This document shows, piece by piece, positions 23,721 to 32,852 of a stretch of DNA of 45,062 nucleotides. The notes below the pieces were generated by a model. The model worked only from the letters and a program-made list of their open reading frames with translations, made no database searches and was not told where the DNA came from. Positions within the stretch are counted from its first letter, which is position 1. Every line of letters begins with the position of its first letter. Where the stretch lies: the NCBI GenBank assembly GCA_900318335.1, contig ONKF01000026.1, positions 1 through 45,062 of the forward strand, given 5' to 3'. Source of the DNA: an uncultured Prevotellaceae bacterium (GTDB taxonomy: Bacteria > Bacteroidota > Bacteroidia > Bacteroidales > Muribaculaceae). The translations under genes were made by a program, and so were the position numbers.

Positions 23721-25166
23721 ATGAATGTGAGGCTGAAATATATAGCAGTGCTGGTGATTGTGGCGCTCTTGGGTGTCGCTGCCTATCAGGCCTATTGGCT
23801 GGAGCAACTGAACTTCAACATGGGTGAGCAACTGGACAACGACATCCGTGAGGCTATGCGTGTTGCCGACCTCAAGGAGGTCTTTCTGCGTCTCAAGAGC
23901 ATTGAGGACAAGGGACCTCATGGCACGATGGACGTGAGCGCTGGCATCGGGGAAGATGGCAGTATCATCGCTAAAAGCGTCACTACTACCCAGGTTACAC
24001 TTGACGGCGAAAAACTTGAACAGAAAACGGGAGTAGTGCTGCGCTCAAGCCCTAAGGCCGATAGTGACAGCACGGCAGGGGACGATGCTTTCATGAAGAT
24101 GCTCGAGGACCAGATATCGGTTACCGAACTGGCTGCGATGATACAACAGGGACTACACTTGGGCGTTGACCGTTTTGAGGGCACCCGATATGAGAAATAT
24201 GATAGTCTGCTCACAGCAGGCTTGCAACAATTGGGGCTGAGCGGTAACCATCAGTTGGTTTGTATTAAGACCGACACCGTCTTCCAGCATACAACAGCAG
24301 GATATACCCCCAGTAAATATGCCAGGCAATTTGTCTATGATTGGGCAGACTATGGACGTTACGAACTCACCATCGAGCCTACCACGGGACTCGTCTTGCG
24401 GGAGATGGCAGGCATCTTGACGGCATCAGGGCTCATTGTGCTGCTGTTGGGACTGGCTTTTCATTTCTTGATCAGGACCATCATCCGTCAGCGCACGCTC
24501 GATGAGATGAAAACTGACTTCACAAATAACATTACCCATGAATTAAAGACACCCATTGCCGTGGCCTATGCGGCCAATGATGCGCTGCTCAACTTCGGTG
24601 AACAAGCCGATGAAGCCAAGCGACGTCATTATTTAACCCTGTGCAGGCAGCAATTGGAACGATTGAGCGGCATGGTCGAGCAAATCCTGTCGATGAGCAT
24701 GGAACGGCGCCGACAGTTCAAACTCAACATCGAGACGTTGAACCTTTCCCAACTGCTGCAGCCCGTTATTGAGCAGCAACAGTTAAAGGCCGATAAGCCC
24801 GTGGTCTTCACTACCCGCATCGAGCCCGAAGACTTGACCGTGCATGCCGATCGCGCCCACTTGAGCAACATATTGAACAATCTGATTGACAATGCCATCA
24901 AGTATTCTCCCGGTGAGGCCCATGTTGAGATTACCGCGACACCCAGCGCCATTACTATTACTGACCATGGCATGGGCATCGCTACCGACAAACTGCCGCA
25001 CATCTATGACAAGTTTTACCGCGTGCCTACGGGTGATCTGCACGATGTCAAGGGGTATGGTTTGGGGCTGTTCTATGTCAAAACGATGGTCGAGAAGCAT
25101 GGTTGGAGCATCGATGTGTCAAGCGTTAAGGGTGAGGGCACAACGTTTACAATCATATTGATATGA
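23721..25166 (+). CDS. Sensor histidine kinase
   Basis: 481 residues. An N-terminal membrane helix (about 5-24), a periplasmic sensor of about 200 residues with no recognised fold, and a second membrane helix (about 229-252, GLIVLLLGLAFHFLI) come first. HisKA follows with the phospho-acceptor His273 in ITHELKTP. The HATPase_c domain has N box NLIDNAIKYSPG, G1 DHGMGIA, F box YDKFYRV and G2 GYGLGLFYV. The kinase autophosphorylates and passes phosphate to the response regulator, whose ATG overlaps this stop codon (ATGA). The ATG at 23721 is preferred over an in-frame upstream TTG. Its likely target is the divergent barrel-protein gene. Confidence 0.93.
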   Translation: MNVRLKYIAVLVIVALLGVAAYQAYWLEQLNFNMGEQLDNDIREAMRVADLKEVFLRLKSIEDKGPHGTMDVSAGIGEDGSIIAKSVTTTQVTLDGEKLEQKTGVVLRSSPKADSDSTAGDDAFMKMLEDQISVTELAAMIQQGLHLGVDRFEGTRYEKYDSLLTAGLQQLGLSGNHQLVCIKTDTVFQHTTAGYTPSKYARQFVYDWADYGRYELTIEPTTGLVLREMAGILTASGLIVLLLGLAFHFLIRTIIRQRTLDEMKTDFTNNITHELKTPIAVAYAANDALLNFGEQADEAKRRHYLTLCRQQLERLSGMVEQILSMSMERRRQFKLNIETLNLSQLLQPVIEQQQLKADKPVVFTTRIEPEDLTVHADRAHLSNILNNLIDNAIKYSPGEAHVEITATPSAITITDHGMGIATDKLPHIYDKFYRVPTGDLHDVKGYGLGLFYVKTMVEKHGWSIDVSSVKGEGTTFTIILI

Positions 25167-25867
25167 ACGAGAACATCAACATACTGCTGGCCGAGGACGA
25201 GCGCACCCTGGCGATGATCATCAAGGACACTCTGGATGGTCAAGGGTTTCATGTGACAGTGGCAGGTGACGGTGAGGAGGCGCTGGAGCTCTATGCTGTC
25301 AATAAACCCGATGTACTCGTGGTGGATGTAATGATGCCGCGGCTTGACGGCTTTGAGTTGGTGAGACGCATCCGCAAGAGCGACGGGCAGACGCCTGTTA
25401 TTTTTCTGACGGCCCGCTCAGCAGTCAACGATGTGGTACATGGTTTTGAAATGGGTGCCAACGATTACCTGAAGAAGCCTTTCGGCATGCAGGAACTCAT
25501 CGTACGCATCAAGGCCCTGTTGGGCCGGGCATGCACTGTCGCAGTTCAACCCGAACAAGTCACGCGTTTCACCATGGGCCAATACCTCTTTGACTCGGTC
25601 ATCCAGCGGTTGACCCATGTGCCGACGGGTAATCGGGCCGAACTCTCCTACCGCGAAAGCGAGATTTTGAGGCGTTTGTGCCTGCGCCCCAGCGAGGTAG
25701 TGACGTCCCAATCACTCCTTCTTGAACTTTGGGGAGATGACAGCTTCTTCAACAACAAGAGTCTGCACGTGTTCATCACCAAACTGCGTCACCGTCTCTC
25801 GCTTGACCCGTCGTTGCGCATCGTCAACGTGCGTGGCATTGGTTACAAATTGATTCTTGGAGAGTGA
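25163..25867 (+). CDS. OmpR/PhoB-type response regulator
   Basis: 234 residues. The receiver domain (about 6-118) has acidic pocket E11-D12, phospho-acceptor Asp55 in VVDVMMP, TAR switch region and Lys in LKKPF. The C-terminal winged-helix DNA-binding domain (about 135-233) has SYRESEILRRLC, VVTSQSLLLELWG, FNNKSLHVFITKLRHRLS and IVNVRGIGYKL. It is translationally coupled to the kinase by a 4-nt overlap. It ends 4 nt from the stop of the convergent L,D-transpeptidase gene. Confidence 0.95.
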   Translation: MNENINILLAEDERTLAMIIKDTLDGQGFHVTVAGDGEEALELYAVNKPDVLVVDVMMPRLDGFELVRRIRKSDGQTPVIFLTARSAVNDVVHGFEMGANDYLKKPFGMQELIVRIKALLGRACTVAVQPEQVTRFTMGQYLFDSVIQRLTHVPTGNRAELSYRESEILRRLCLRPSEVVTSQSLLLELWGDDSFFNNKSLHVFITKLRHRLSLDPSLRIVNVRGIGYKLILGE

Positions 25868-25871
25868 GCCT

Positions 25872-26510
25872 TTAATGGGCGCATGTTCTGCGTGCGGCAG
25901 TTTCCCACGGGAGTAGGGAGATGTCTTCGGCCAGGACGATGACGGGCATGCCAACGTAGGCAAAATGCTCTTTCAGCGTGATAATGTCCTTGTCGAGCAG
26001 GCGGATGCAGCCCTCGCTGGCACGGCCGGGGACGGAATTCTCATTGTTGGTGCTGCCGTGGATGCCTATGCTCTTAAAGCCTGGTGTGGCCAGTCGCAGG
26101 AACCAGTGCCCGTAGGCCCTAATGTTGCCGCGGCCATCGTGGAAATCATGTTTCCAGGTCGAGGCGTCTTGTATCATGGTGATTTTGAAAGGTTTGCCTG
26201 CTGGTGATTCAGGGGTACGCATGTCGCCGCGGCGCTGCTTGTTGCCTTTGTTCTTGCCCATGCAGCAGGGGAACTGGGCCACCATGACGGTGTCGCCCGT
26301 GGTGTTGCGGTCATAGACCGTGAGCGTTTGGTTCAACTTGGAAATCACGATAAAGGCAGTGCGCGTCGGAGTAGCGGGCAGGGGTGGCAGCTGTACTGAC
26401 GTTGCCGAGTCTTGGGCTGTGGCCTCGTTCAGCCCAATGCCATTATGTTGGTTAGCGGCTCCTGCAAAGGGCAGAAACAGCAGGATTACCAGGACGATAT
26501 TCTTGATCAT
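25872..26510 (-). CDS. L,D-transpeptidase (YkuD family)
   Basis: 212 residues from ATG 26510. It has a signal peptide (about 1-18, LLFLPFAGAAN), then a YkuD catalytic domain opening with FIVISKLNQTLTVYD. The active-site block IGIHGSTNNENSVPGRASEGCIRLLDKDI carries the conserved His and the nucleophilic Cys of the HG...SxGCxR motif. It cross-links peptidoglycan or attaches protein to it in the periplasm, or trims it. It is a compact single-domain form without LysM or a peptidoglycan-binding domain, similar to ErfK/YafK-like secreted enzymes. Confidence 0.92.
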   Translation of the reverse strand: MIKNIVLVILLFLPFAGAANQHNGIGLNEATAQDSATSVQLPPLPATPTRTAFIVISKLNQTLTVYDRNTTGDTVMVAQFPCCMGKNKGNKQRRGDMRTPESPAGKPFKITMIQDASTWKHDFHDGRGNIRAYGHWFLRLATPGFKSIGIHGSTNNENSVPGRASEGCIRLLDKDIITLKEHFAYVGMPVIVLAEDISLLPWETAARRTCAH

Positions 26511-26534
26511 AGCGGTTGATGATTGATTTGGTGG

Positions 26535-26565
26535 CAAAGGTACTCATATTCCCCGAAGTGGACAA
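26535..26565 (-). promoter_or_regulatory. Promoter of the L,D-transpeptidase gene
   Basis: Minus strand: TTG (26565-26563), 20-nt spacer, TACCTTTG (26542-26535). It lies 25 nt upstream of the start codon. Confidence 0.75.
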
Positions 26566-26594
26566 GCCGGCAGGCACGGGCCCGATAAAAAGAC

Positions 26595-26626
26595 GTTACG
26601 CCCTCTCTAGCCAGAGAAGGCGTAAC
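26595..26626. other. Stem-loop between divergent promoters
   Basis: Arms 26595-26608 and 26613-26626 pair over 14 positions with one mismatch and a 4-nt loop. No T run follows on either strand and no gene ends here. The rest of the gap up to the eno promoter (26627-26921) is AT-rich, with no feature I can support. Confidence 0.6.
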
Positions 26627-26921
26627 TTAGTGTGTTCCAATAAAAACTATAAACTTGTGGTTATGAAAATGTAACTGATGTCCTCTTGTCATTATGACAG
26701 CGCTTGAGATGCTTATCGCATCGGGCCATGTCCATCCCTTGCGAAATGGAATAGACTTTTTCAAGCTCGCTGACAAAAGTAGAAAATATCACCATTTATT
26801 CGCAAAAAAATTAGACAAAGTAGTCATTTTTATCGACAAACCATTATTACGGCTGCATTTTCATGGTTTAGGACCTTTTCAATCGGTTGCATTGCCGGAT
26901 TTGATAAATCCGTCAAAATAT

Positions 26922-26952
26922 TTTGATTTACAGCTAAAAAACATTACCTTTG
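26922..26952 (+). promoter_or_regulatory. Promoter of eno
   Basis: TTTG 26922-26925, 19-nt spacer, TACCTTTG 26945-26952: a full match to the Bacteroidetes consensus. It implies a 5' leader of about 100 nt before the ATG at 27059. Confidence 0.8.
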
Positions 26953-27046
26953 TGCCCATTAAAGAAGATGTTTTGGATTTATTTGCCGATATACAAACTA
27001 TTACAAGAGATTCAAAGCAACGACTAAATGATATCAACATTTTTAA

Positions 27047-28366
<1,320 letters not shown>

Positions 28367-28393
28367 TATTCGCAATATTAGAGTCAATACCAG

Positions 28394-28430
28394 AATCGGG
28401 GTCGCCTTACTATGGCGGCCCCGATTTTTA
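28394..28430 (+). terminator. Terminator of eno
   Basis: Stem 28394-28406 / 28414-28426 (13 positions, one G:T) and a T run. Confidence 0.88.
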
Positions 28431-28560
28431 TCGATTGCGGGCATTTTTTATGGAGCATTTTAAACTTTATGGTCGTTTTGTTATCTGATAAGCGTGATGA
28501 CAGCATGGTGCATAACATCAAAAAAGTCATCAAGATACGCATTGGATTAAAAAAGATGAT

Positions 28561-28568
28561 TAACTTTG
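28561..28568 (+). promoter_or_regulatory. -7 element of small secreted paralogue A
   Basis: TAACTTTG, 26 nt before the start at 28595. A TTGG lies 16 nt upstream of it; the next paralogue has the same spacing. Confidence 0.6.
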
Positions 28569-28594
28569 CAGTGAAATCAAATATTCAACCAATT

Positions 28595-29128
28595 ATGAAA
28601 AAAATCTTATTATCATTCGTTGCCCTGTTGGCGGTCATGACCGTCCAGGCACAATCCATCAGCGGGTCATGGCAGAGCATGCAGCCCGAAATTAAGAATG
28701 AGGGTGATAACTATGTGATGATTAGTTATATTAACACCTATAACGAGGATGGTACTTTCGTGTCGGACTGCGATGTGACTCTGTCGTCAAAGCCGGCACA
28801 GACCAAGGAAATGGAAGCAGCTCTCACTGGAAGTGTTACGGGAACTTATACGCTAAATGGCGACAAAATGGAGATGTTCTATAACGTGAATACGTTAAAG
28901 GTGGAGTTTGTCAGTTTGTCGGAAAATGGCAAGGTGCTTGATGACCCTAATGTTTTGTCGGTAATCAATGAGAATATCAGCAAGGAGGCCAAGGCCAAAG
29001 TTGCGGAGTCTTTCACTAATGATGAAGCCTTTACCTATAAAATTACCGCTAACGGCTCAATGCTTGAACTGACCGGTAAGGATGGAAAAACAGAAAGGCT
29101 GATGCGTATATCCGACGTTAAGCACTGA
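28595..29128 (+). CDS. Small secreted lipocalin-like protein, paralogue A
   Basis: 177 residues. Signal peptide MKKILLSFVALLAVMTVQAQ, then a beta-rich domain beginning SISGSWQSMQP, with YNEDGTF and GTYTLNGDKMEM strands typical of lipocalin-like small secreted domains of Bacteroidales. No catalytic residues are recognised; ligand unknown. The ATG at 28595 is chosen because the signal peptide starts there and matches the next gene residue for residue in its second half; upstream in-frame codons are not signal-like. Confidence 0.85.
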   Translation: MKKILLSFVALLAVMTVQAQSISGSWQSMQPEIKNEGDNYVMISYINTYNEDGTFVSDCDVTLSSKPAQTKEMEAALTGSVTGTYTLNGDKMEMFYNVNTLKVEFVSLSENGKVLDDPNVLSVINENISKEAKAKVAESFTNDEAFTYKITANGSMLELTGKDGKTERLMRISDVKH

Positions 29129-29199
29129 TGCACAATGTCGATTAGGCGATATGAACTCAAAAAAAGAGCCTAAAAGCGCGTTGGCATGAAAAATGTGAT

Positions 29200-29207
29200 T
29201 ATCTTTG
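29200..29207 (+). promoter_or_regulatory. -7 element of small secreted paralogue B
   Basis: TATCTTTG, 25 nt before the start at 29233. Confidence 0.7.
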
Positions 29208-29232
29208 CGACGTAATATAACTTAATATAATT

Positions 29233-29751
29233 ATGAAAAAGTTTTTATTCTCACTCGTTGCCCTGATGGCGGTCATGACCGTCCAGGCACAATCCATCTG
29301 TGCCACTTGGCGCATGATGCAACCTGTTGTTGAAACTGCCGAGGATGGCTCATTTGAGGCTATGACCGGTACCTACACTTTTAATGAGGACGGCACGTTC
29401 CACTATGCGCTCGAGCTCACCGAGTCCACCGAGCCTGCTCCCACGATGGCCCTCGAGATTGCCACGGTTATCGAAATGAAGGGTACTTATACCCTTGAGG
29501 GCGACCAACTGACTCTCACCCCCAACATGGACACCTACAAAGCCGAGATCCTGAGTATCTCGATGAATGGTAAGGTAGCCGACAATCCCATGATCAAGTC
29601 TCAAATCAGCAGTATGCTCAACAGCGCTGACTTTAAAGCTCAGTTTGCTACCCCCGAGACCAATACGGTCACGGTGAGCGATTCGATGCTCGAGATGAAA
29701 AATGGCGACACTACTCTCACTTTCACTCGCTTCGCAACCATTCAGAACTAA
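29233..29751 (+). CDS. Small secreted lipocalin-like protein, paralogue B
   Basis: 172 residues. Signal peptide MKKFLFSLVALMAVMTVQAQ, then SICATWRMMQP, TGTYTFNEDGTFHYAL and MKGTYTLEGDQLTLTPNMDTYKAEILSIS strands, ending in LTFTRFATIQN. It is a tandem duplicate of the gene at 28595, with about 100 nt between them and a separate promoter, so expression may differ. Function unknown. Confidence 0.87.
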   Translation: MKKFLFSLVALMAVMTVQAQSICATWRMMQPVVETAEDGSFEAMTGTYTFNEDGTFHYALELTESTEPAPTMALEIATVIEMKGTYTLEGDQLTLTPNMDTYKAEILSISMNGKVADNPMIKSQISSMLNSADFKAQFATPETNTVTVSDSMLEMKNGDTTLTFTRFATIQN

Positions 29752-29767
29752 TTCTATTTCCCTAAGA

Positions 29768-29815
29768 AATAATTATCCCGCAGGTCGTAGCCTAACGACT
29801 TGCGGGATAATTATT
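29768..29815. terminator. Bidirectional terminator between convergent genes
   Basis: A 21-bp stem, 29768-29788 / 29795-29815 (one G:T), with A/T-rich ends on both sides. It serves the gene ending at 29751 (+) and the one ending at 29839 (-). Confidence 0.9.
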
Positions 29816-29838
29816 GTATGTGACAGTATGTTGTACTG

Positions 29839-30231
29839 TTAGAGGCTGAAAAGATTGCGGGCAATCCACCATATAAAGAACAGAGCGACATAGGCCTTAA
29901 GGGTAATTGGGTGGAACACGATGCGCTTCAGGCCGTCGAGACGATGCCCGAAGTTGTACCATGAAACCATCACGGCCACACTGGCATAGGGGATTGACAG
30001 GATGAAGAAGTAGTTGTAACTCAGAGCCTGCCCGATATTGCCGTGAACTAGAGCATTCAAGGCACGTTGTGAGCCGCATGCGGGACACAACGTACCCGTC
30101 ACCAAGCGCCAGGGACACTGGATGGGATGCCCCTGTAACGATGGATTGACATAATAATAGATGATGCCTAGCAGTACCAGAATGACAGGAAATGCATAGG
30201 TCATTATTCTGTCAATCTTGACGAGCCTCAT
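29839..30231 (-). CDS. DUF2752 membrane protein
   Basis: 130 residues with about three membrane helices (about 12-28, 72-92 and 112-128). The DUF2752 hallmark CPACGSQRALNALVHG (CPxCGxxR) is present after PIQCPWRLVTGTLC. Function unknown. It follows the CD225-family gene by 6 nt in one transcript, a pairing often seen in Bacteroidetes. Confidence 0.9.
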   Translation of the reverse strand: MRLVKIDRIMTYAFPVILVLLGIIYYYVNPSLQGHPIQCPWRLVTGTLCPACGSQRALNALVHGNIGQALSYNYFFILSIPYASVAVMVSWYNFGHRLDGLKRIVFHPITLKAYVALFFIWWIARNLFSL

Positions 30232-30237
30232 CGTGTG

Positions 30238-30603
30238 TCAATAACTGCTGGCAAAGGCCCCCGTGACACCGAGCACTACAAAGAACAGGATGTAAAGCGC
30301 AATGCCGATGGCAGCGATGATGGCACCCCACATGGCAAATTTCTTGGCTTTATCAGATGCATCCTGGGCCCCGGCATAGTCACCTGAGTTATACAGGCCG
30401 TCGACCTTAGATGAGTAAATAATCGAGACAATGCCTAACGGCAGACAGCAAAAGAGGGTGCTCAGGATAGCCCATACCAGATGATTGTCGGGCCTCATGG
30501 GGCGTTGCCCCTGGGCGTAGTTGGGTTGGTAATAGGGCGCTTGCTGATACTGTGGCGGCTGAATGGACGGCTGCTGGTTGGGTAGTTGATTCTGATTCTC
30601 CAT
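30238..30603 (-). CDS. CD225/dispanin-family membrane protein
   Basis: 121 residues. A Gln/Pro/Tyr-rich cytoplasmic N-terminus (about 1-42) precedes the CD225 domain with two membrane helices: NHLVWAILSTLFCCLPLGIVSIIYS, with the typical CCLPLGI turn, and the second near the C-terminus. The intervening loop carries the conserved VDGLYNSGDYAGAQDASDKAKKFA. Related to eukaryotic IFITM/dispanin proteins by fold; the bacterial function is not established. The start at 30603 was chosen because upstream in-frame residues are not part of the family. Confidence 0.9.
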   Translation of the reverse strand: MENQNQLPNQQPSIQPPQYQQAPYYQPNYAQGQRPMRPDNHLVWAILSTLFCCLPLGIVSIIYSSKVDGLYNSGDYAGAQDASDKAKKFAMWGAIIAAIGIALYILFFVVLGVTGAFASSY

Positions 30604-30660
30604 AATAGAATATGATTTGTTATTATGATACTGACTGCACCAGTGCAGTATACTTAGGTG

Positions 30661-30668
30661 CAAAGTTA
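30661..30668 (-). promoter_or_regulatory. -7 element of the CD225-DUF2752 operon
   Basis: Minus-strand TAACTTTG, 58 nt upstream of the start at 30603. Confidence 0.6.
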
Positions 30669-30714
30669 CGAAAAAAGATGCGACCTGACTTTGTTTTTGT
30701 GCGTTTTTTTGAGA

Positions 30715-31353
30715 TTAAGGGAGCTTGTGGATCAGGGTGAGGCCGTCTCGCAGGGGGATGATGACCTTCTCGACGCGGGGGTCTTCTTTTACCCGGTCGT
30801 TAAAGGCGAGTATGCCGCGGGTCTGTGCCTCGCGTTGCGCCTTGGGATTCACTACCTTGCCTGCCCACAGGGTATTGTCAGCGATGATGAATCCGCCCTC
30901 GTCCAGGTATTCCATCACCAGGTCATAGTATTCGACATATTGTCGCTTGTTGGCGTCAATAAACACGAGGTCATAACGCTCGCCCAGTGTGGGCACGATA
31001 TCGCGGGCATCGCCGATGTGTAGCCTGACGCGTTTGCCATAAGGGGATAACTCCAGATGCTCGCGGATGAAGTCCTCTTGCTCGTCATTGACCTCGATGG
31101 TATCGACGCGGCAGTCATCGTCTTGAAGTCCCTCGGCAAGGCATAGTGCCGAGTAGCCGCTGAATGTGCCCAGTTCAAGCACGCGCCGCGGACCGATCAT
31201 GCGGGTCAACATCTTAATGAGGCGTCCCTGCAGATGCCCCGAGCACATGTGCCAGTAATAGTTCTGCACATGGGTATCATGGTCGATGCGAGCCAGCGCC
31301 GCCGGCTCCTCATCAATATGCCCCAAAATATACTCCTCTAACTCCTCACTCAT
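30715..31353 (-). CDS. SAM-dependent O-methyltransferase (class I, YrrM/COMT-like)
   Basis: 212 residues. Motifs: LELGTFSGYSALCLAEGL (SAM-binding motif I), an acidic loop (DTIEVNDEQ), YDLVFIDANKRQYVEYYDLVMEYLDEGGFIIADNTLWAGKVV (metal-binding Asp and Asn region of O-methyltransferase family 3), and the C-terminal VIIPLRDGLTLIHK. It transfers a methyl group from SAM to a hydroxyl of a small acceptor; the substrate is not predictable. The ATG at 31353 gives the usual family length. It is probably downstream in the aroQ transcript, now separated by the GxxExxY insertion. Confidence 0.92.
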   Translation of the reverse strand: MSEELEEYILGHIDEEPAALARIDHDTHVQNYYWHMCSGHLQGRLIKMLTRMIGPRRVLELGTFSGYSALCLAEGLQDDDCRVDTIEVNDEQEDFIREHLELSPYGKRVRLHIGDARDIVPTLGERYDLVFIDANKRQYVEYYDLVMEYLDEGGFIIADNTLWAGKVVNPKAQREAQTRGILAFNDRVKEDPRVEKVIIPLRDGLTLIHKLP

Positions 31354-31404
31354 AAAGACTATATGTTTTAATTGCCAAGTGCATCTGCCTTCGTCAGCAA
31401 GTTC

Positions 31405-31440
31405 AGAAGACAAGAAAGACAAGAAGGACAATTATTATTT
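31405..31440 (+). repeat. Left inverted repeat flanking the GxxExxY gene
   Basis: AGAAGACAAGAAAGACAAG followed by AAGGACAATTATTATTT. The reverse complement of 31889-31925 matches it with one substitution and one inserted base. The stop codon of the GxxExxY gene lies at its inner edge. Confidence 0.85.
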
Positions 31441-31873
31441 AACGGTAATGGTGGATAGGATGTCCATCAACTGATATGATTTCGTTAGTTTCTTTATCAA
31501 AGAAATAGCGTTCTACATTAACGGTTTTGGAAGCGAAGTTAACTATGATTCCACATGGTAGTTTAAGAAGACGCATGTAATTATATAGTTGAGAACGCAT
31601 ATTATTCGTTAAATCATCCACCGCCTTGCATTCAACAATGATGTCATCTTTACATATGAAGTCCACACGGTATGTTGCTTGCATGGGTTGACCATGATAC
31701 GAGGGATGGAAGGTCATCTCCCTATGATATGGAGTCTTTTGCTCTTCCAGTTGCATCTGCAGTCCCTCTTGATAACAGTACTCATTTAGCCCGGCTCCGA
31801 GTTCTTTATGGACTTCGTAGATGGCGCCGACGATATCATATAGATGCTTTTTTAATGACCCTATATCTATCAT
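31439..31873 (-). CDS. GxxExxY-family protein (PD-(D/E)XK nuclease-like)
   Basis: 144 residues. The hallmark G28-L-N-E31-Y-C-Y34 lies after a helical N-terminus (GAIYEVHKELGAG). A PD-(D/E)XK-like core follows: Asp71 in YRVDFI, then E81-x-K83 in IIVECKAV, and a helix with a Gln-x-x-x-Tyr pattern (RSQLYNYMRLLKL). The family is widespread in Bacteroidetes and other phyla; its role is not established, though its core predicts a nuclease fold. The gene is flanked by inverted repeats and sits between aroQ and an O-methyltransferase gene, which suggests an inserted unit. The ATG at 31873 is chosen over an ATG four codons upstream because it starts the conserved block. Confidence 0.92.
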   Translation of the reverse strand: MIDIGSLKKHLYDIVGAIYEVHKELGAGLNEYCYQEGLQMQLEEQKTPYHREMTFHPSYHGQPMQATYRVDFICKDDIIVECKAVDDLTNNMRSQLYNYMRLLKLPCGIIVNFASKTVNVERYFFDKETNEIISVDGHPIHHYR

Positions 31874-31888
31874 AATTAAAAACAATTA

Positions 31889-31925
31889 AAATAATAAGTT
31901 GTCCTTTTTGTCTTTCTTGTCTTCT
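31889..31925 (-). repeat. Right inverted repeat flanking the GxxExxY gene
   Basis: The reverse complement reads AGAAGACAAGAAAGACAAA followed by AAGGACAACTTATTATTT, pairing with 31405-31440. Its outer end supplies the last two bases (AG) of the aroQ stop codon TAG (31926-31924). Confidence 0.85.
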
Positions 31926-32346
31926 AACGTATAGAGACAATGGAGAGGAGGGCGAGGCGGTAGCTGTCGAGGCCGAAGCCGGCGATGATGCCTTTGCAGA
32001 CGGGGGATAAGAGGGACTTGTGGCGGAAGGGCTCGCGGCTGTAGATGTTGCTGATATGGACCTCCACCACTGGAGCGGTGATGGCGGCTACGGCATCGGC
32101 AATGGCCACCGATGTGTGGGTGTAGCCGCCGGCGTTGAGGATGATGCCGCAATCGTCAAATCCCACGGCCTGCAACCGATCCACGATTTCCCCCTCGATA
32201 TTACTCTGATAGGTGTCGATAGAGTGCTGTGGGAACTGCTCGGCCAGTTCTTGCAGATACTGGTCGAGCGAGCGGTTGCCATACACCTCGGGCTCACGCA
32301 CACCCACGAGGTTCAGGTTAGGGCCGTTGATGATGTGGATGACCAT
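31924..32346 (-). CDS. aroQ: 3-dehydroquinate dehydratase, type II
   Basis: 140 residues, the normal length for the dodecameric type II enzyme of the shikimate pathway, converting 3-dehydroquinate to 3-dehydroshikimate. Motifs: IINGPNLNLVGVREPEVYG with the catalytic Tyr and the flexible Arg loop, YQSNIEGEIVDRLQ, IILNAGGYTHTSVAIADA, and VEVHISNIYSREPFRHKS with the catalytic His. It starts 1 nt after the stop of the MaoC gene (TGA-t-ATG), so they are co-transcribed. Its stop codon is formed at the edge of the inverted repeat of the GxxExxY unit. Confidence 0.96.
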   Translation of the reverse strand: MVIHIINGPNLNLVGVREPEVYGNRSLDQYLQELAEQFPQHSIDTYQSNIEGEIVDRLQAVGFDDCGIILNAGGYTHTSVAIADAVAAITAPVVEVHISNIYSREPFRHKSLLSPVCKGIIAGFGLDSYRLALLSIVSIR

Positions 32347-32347
32347 A

Positions 32348-32809
32348 TCACTTCTTGAAGTAGTACAGGAACGAGGCGATGCCTTGCAAGGCAGGCTTGC
32401 GCTGGCCCTCGATTTCCATCTTGAAGTCGATTTCGGCCTTGCAGATGCCGCGCAGGTCGGCGATGTTGTGCAGCTTGGTCACGAGGCGAACGCGGCTACC
32501 CGTAATCACGGGCTGGCCGAAACGCATCTTGTCCATACCGTAGTTGACCTGCATTTCCAGGTTATTGACCTTGATAATCTGGTTCCACAGGTGGGGAATC
32601 AGCGACATGGTCAGGTAGCCGTGGGCGATGGTGCTGTGATAAGCACTCTCAGCCTTGGCACGCTCCACATCCACGTGAATCCACTGGTGGTCGAGTGTAG
32701 CGTCGGCAAACATGTTGATGCGGTCCTGGTCCACGGTAAGCCACTCACTGGTACCGAGTTCCTCGCCCAGATGGGCGGCAAATTCTTCGTAAGAGTTGAT
32801 GATAAGCAT
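32348..32809 (-). CDS. MaoC-family (R)-hydratase/dehydratase
   Basis: 153 residues, a single hot-dog fold domain. The hydratase-2-type active-site segment FADATLDHQWIHVD carries the Asp and His pair. AHGYLTMSLIPHLW follows, then YGMDKMRFGQPVITGSRVR. It hydrates or dehydrates enoyl thioesters, or acts on a related substrate; the exact one is unknown. It is immediately upstream of aroQ. A 7-bp repeat pair (AGTTTAA) lies 15 nt upstream of the start. Confidence 0.93.
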   Translation of the reverse strand: MLIINSYEEFAAHLGEELGTSEWLTVDQDRINMFADATLDHQWIHVDVERAKAESAYHSTIAHGYLTMSLIPHLWNQIIKVNNLEMQVNYGMDKMRFGQPVITGSRVRLVTKLHNIADLRGICKAEIDFKMEIEGQRKPALQGIASFLYYFKK

Positions 32810-32852
32810 TATATTATGTATTGAGTTTAAAGTTTAATGAAGATGATTTTTC

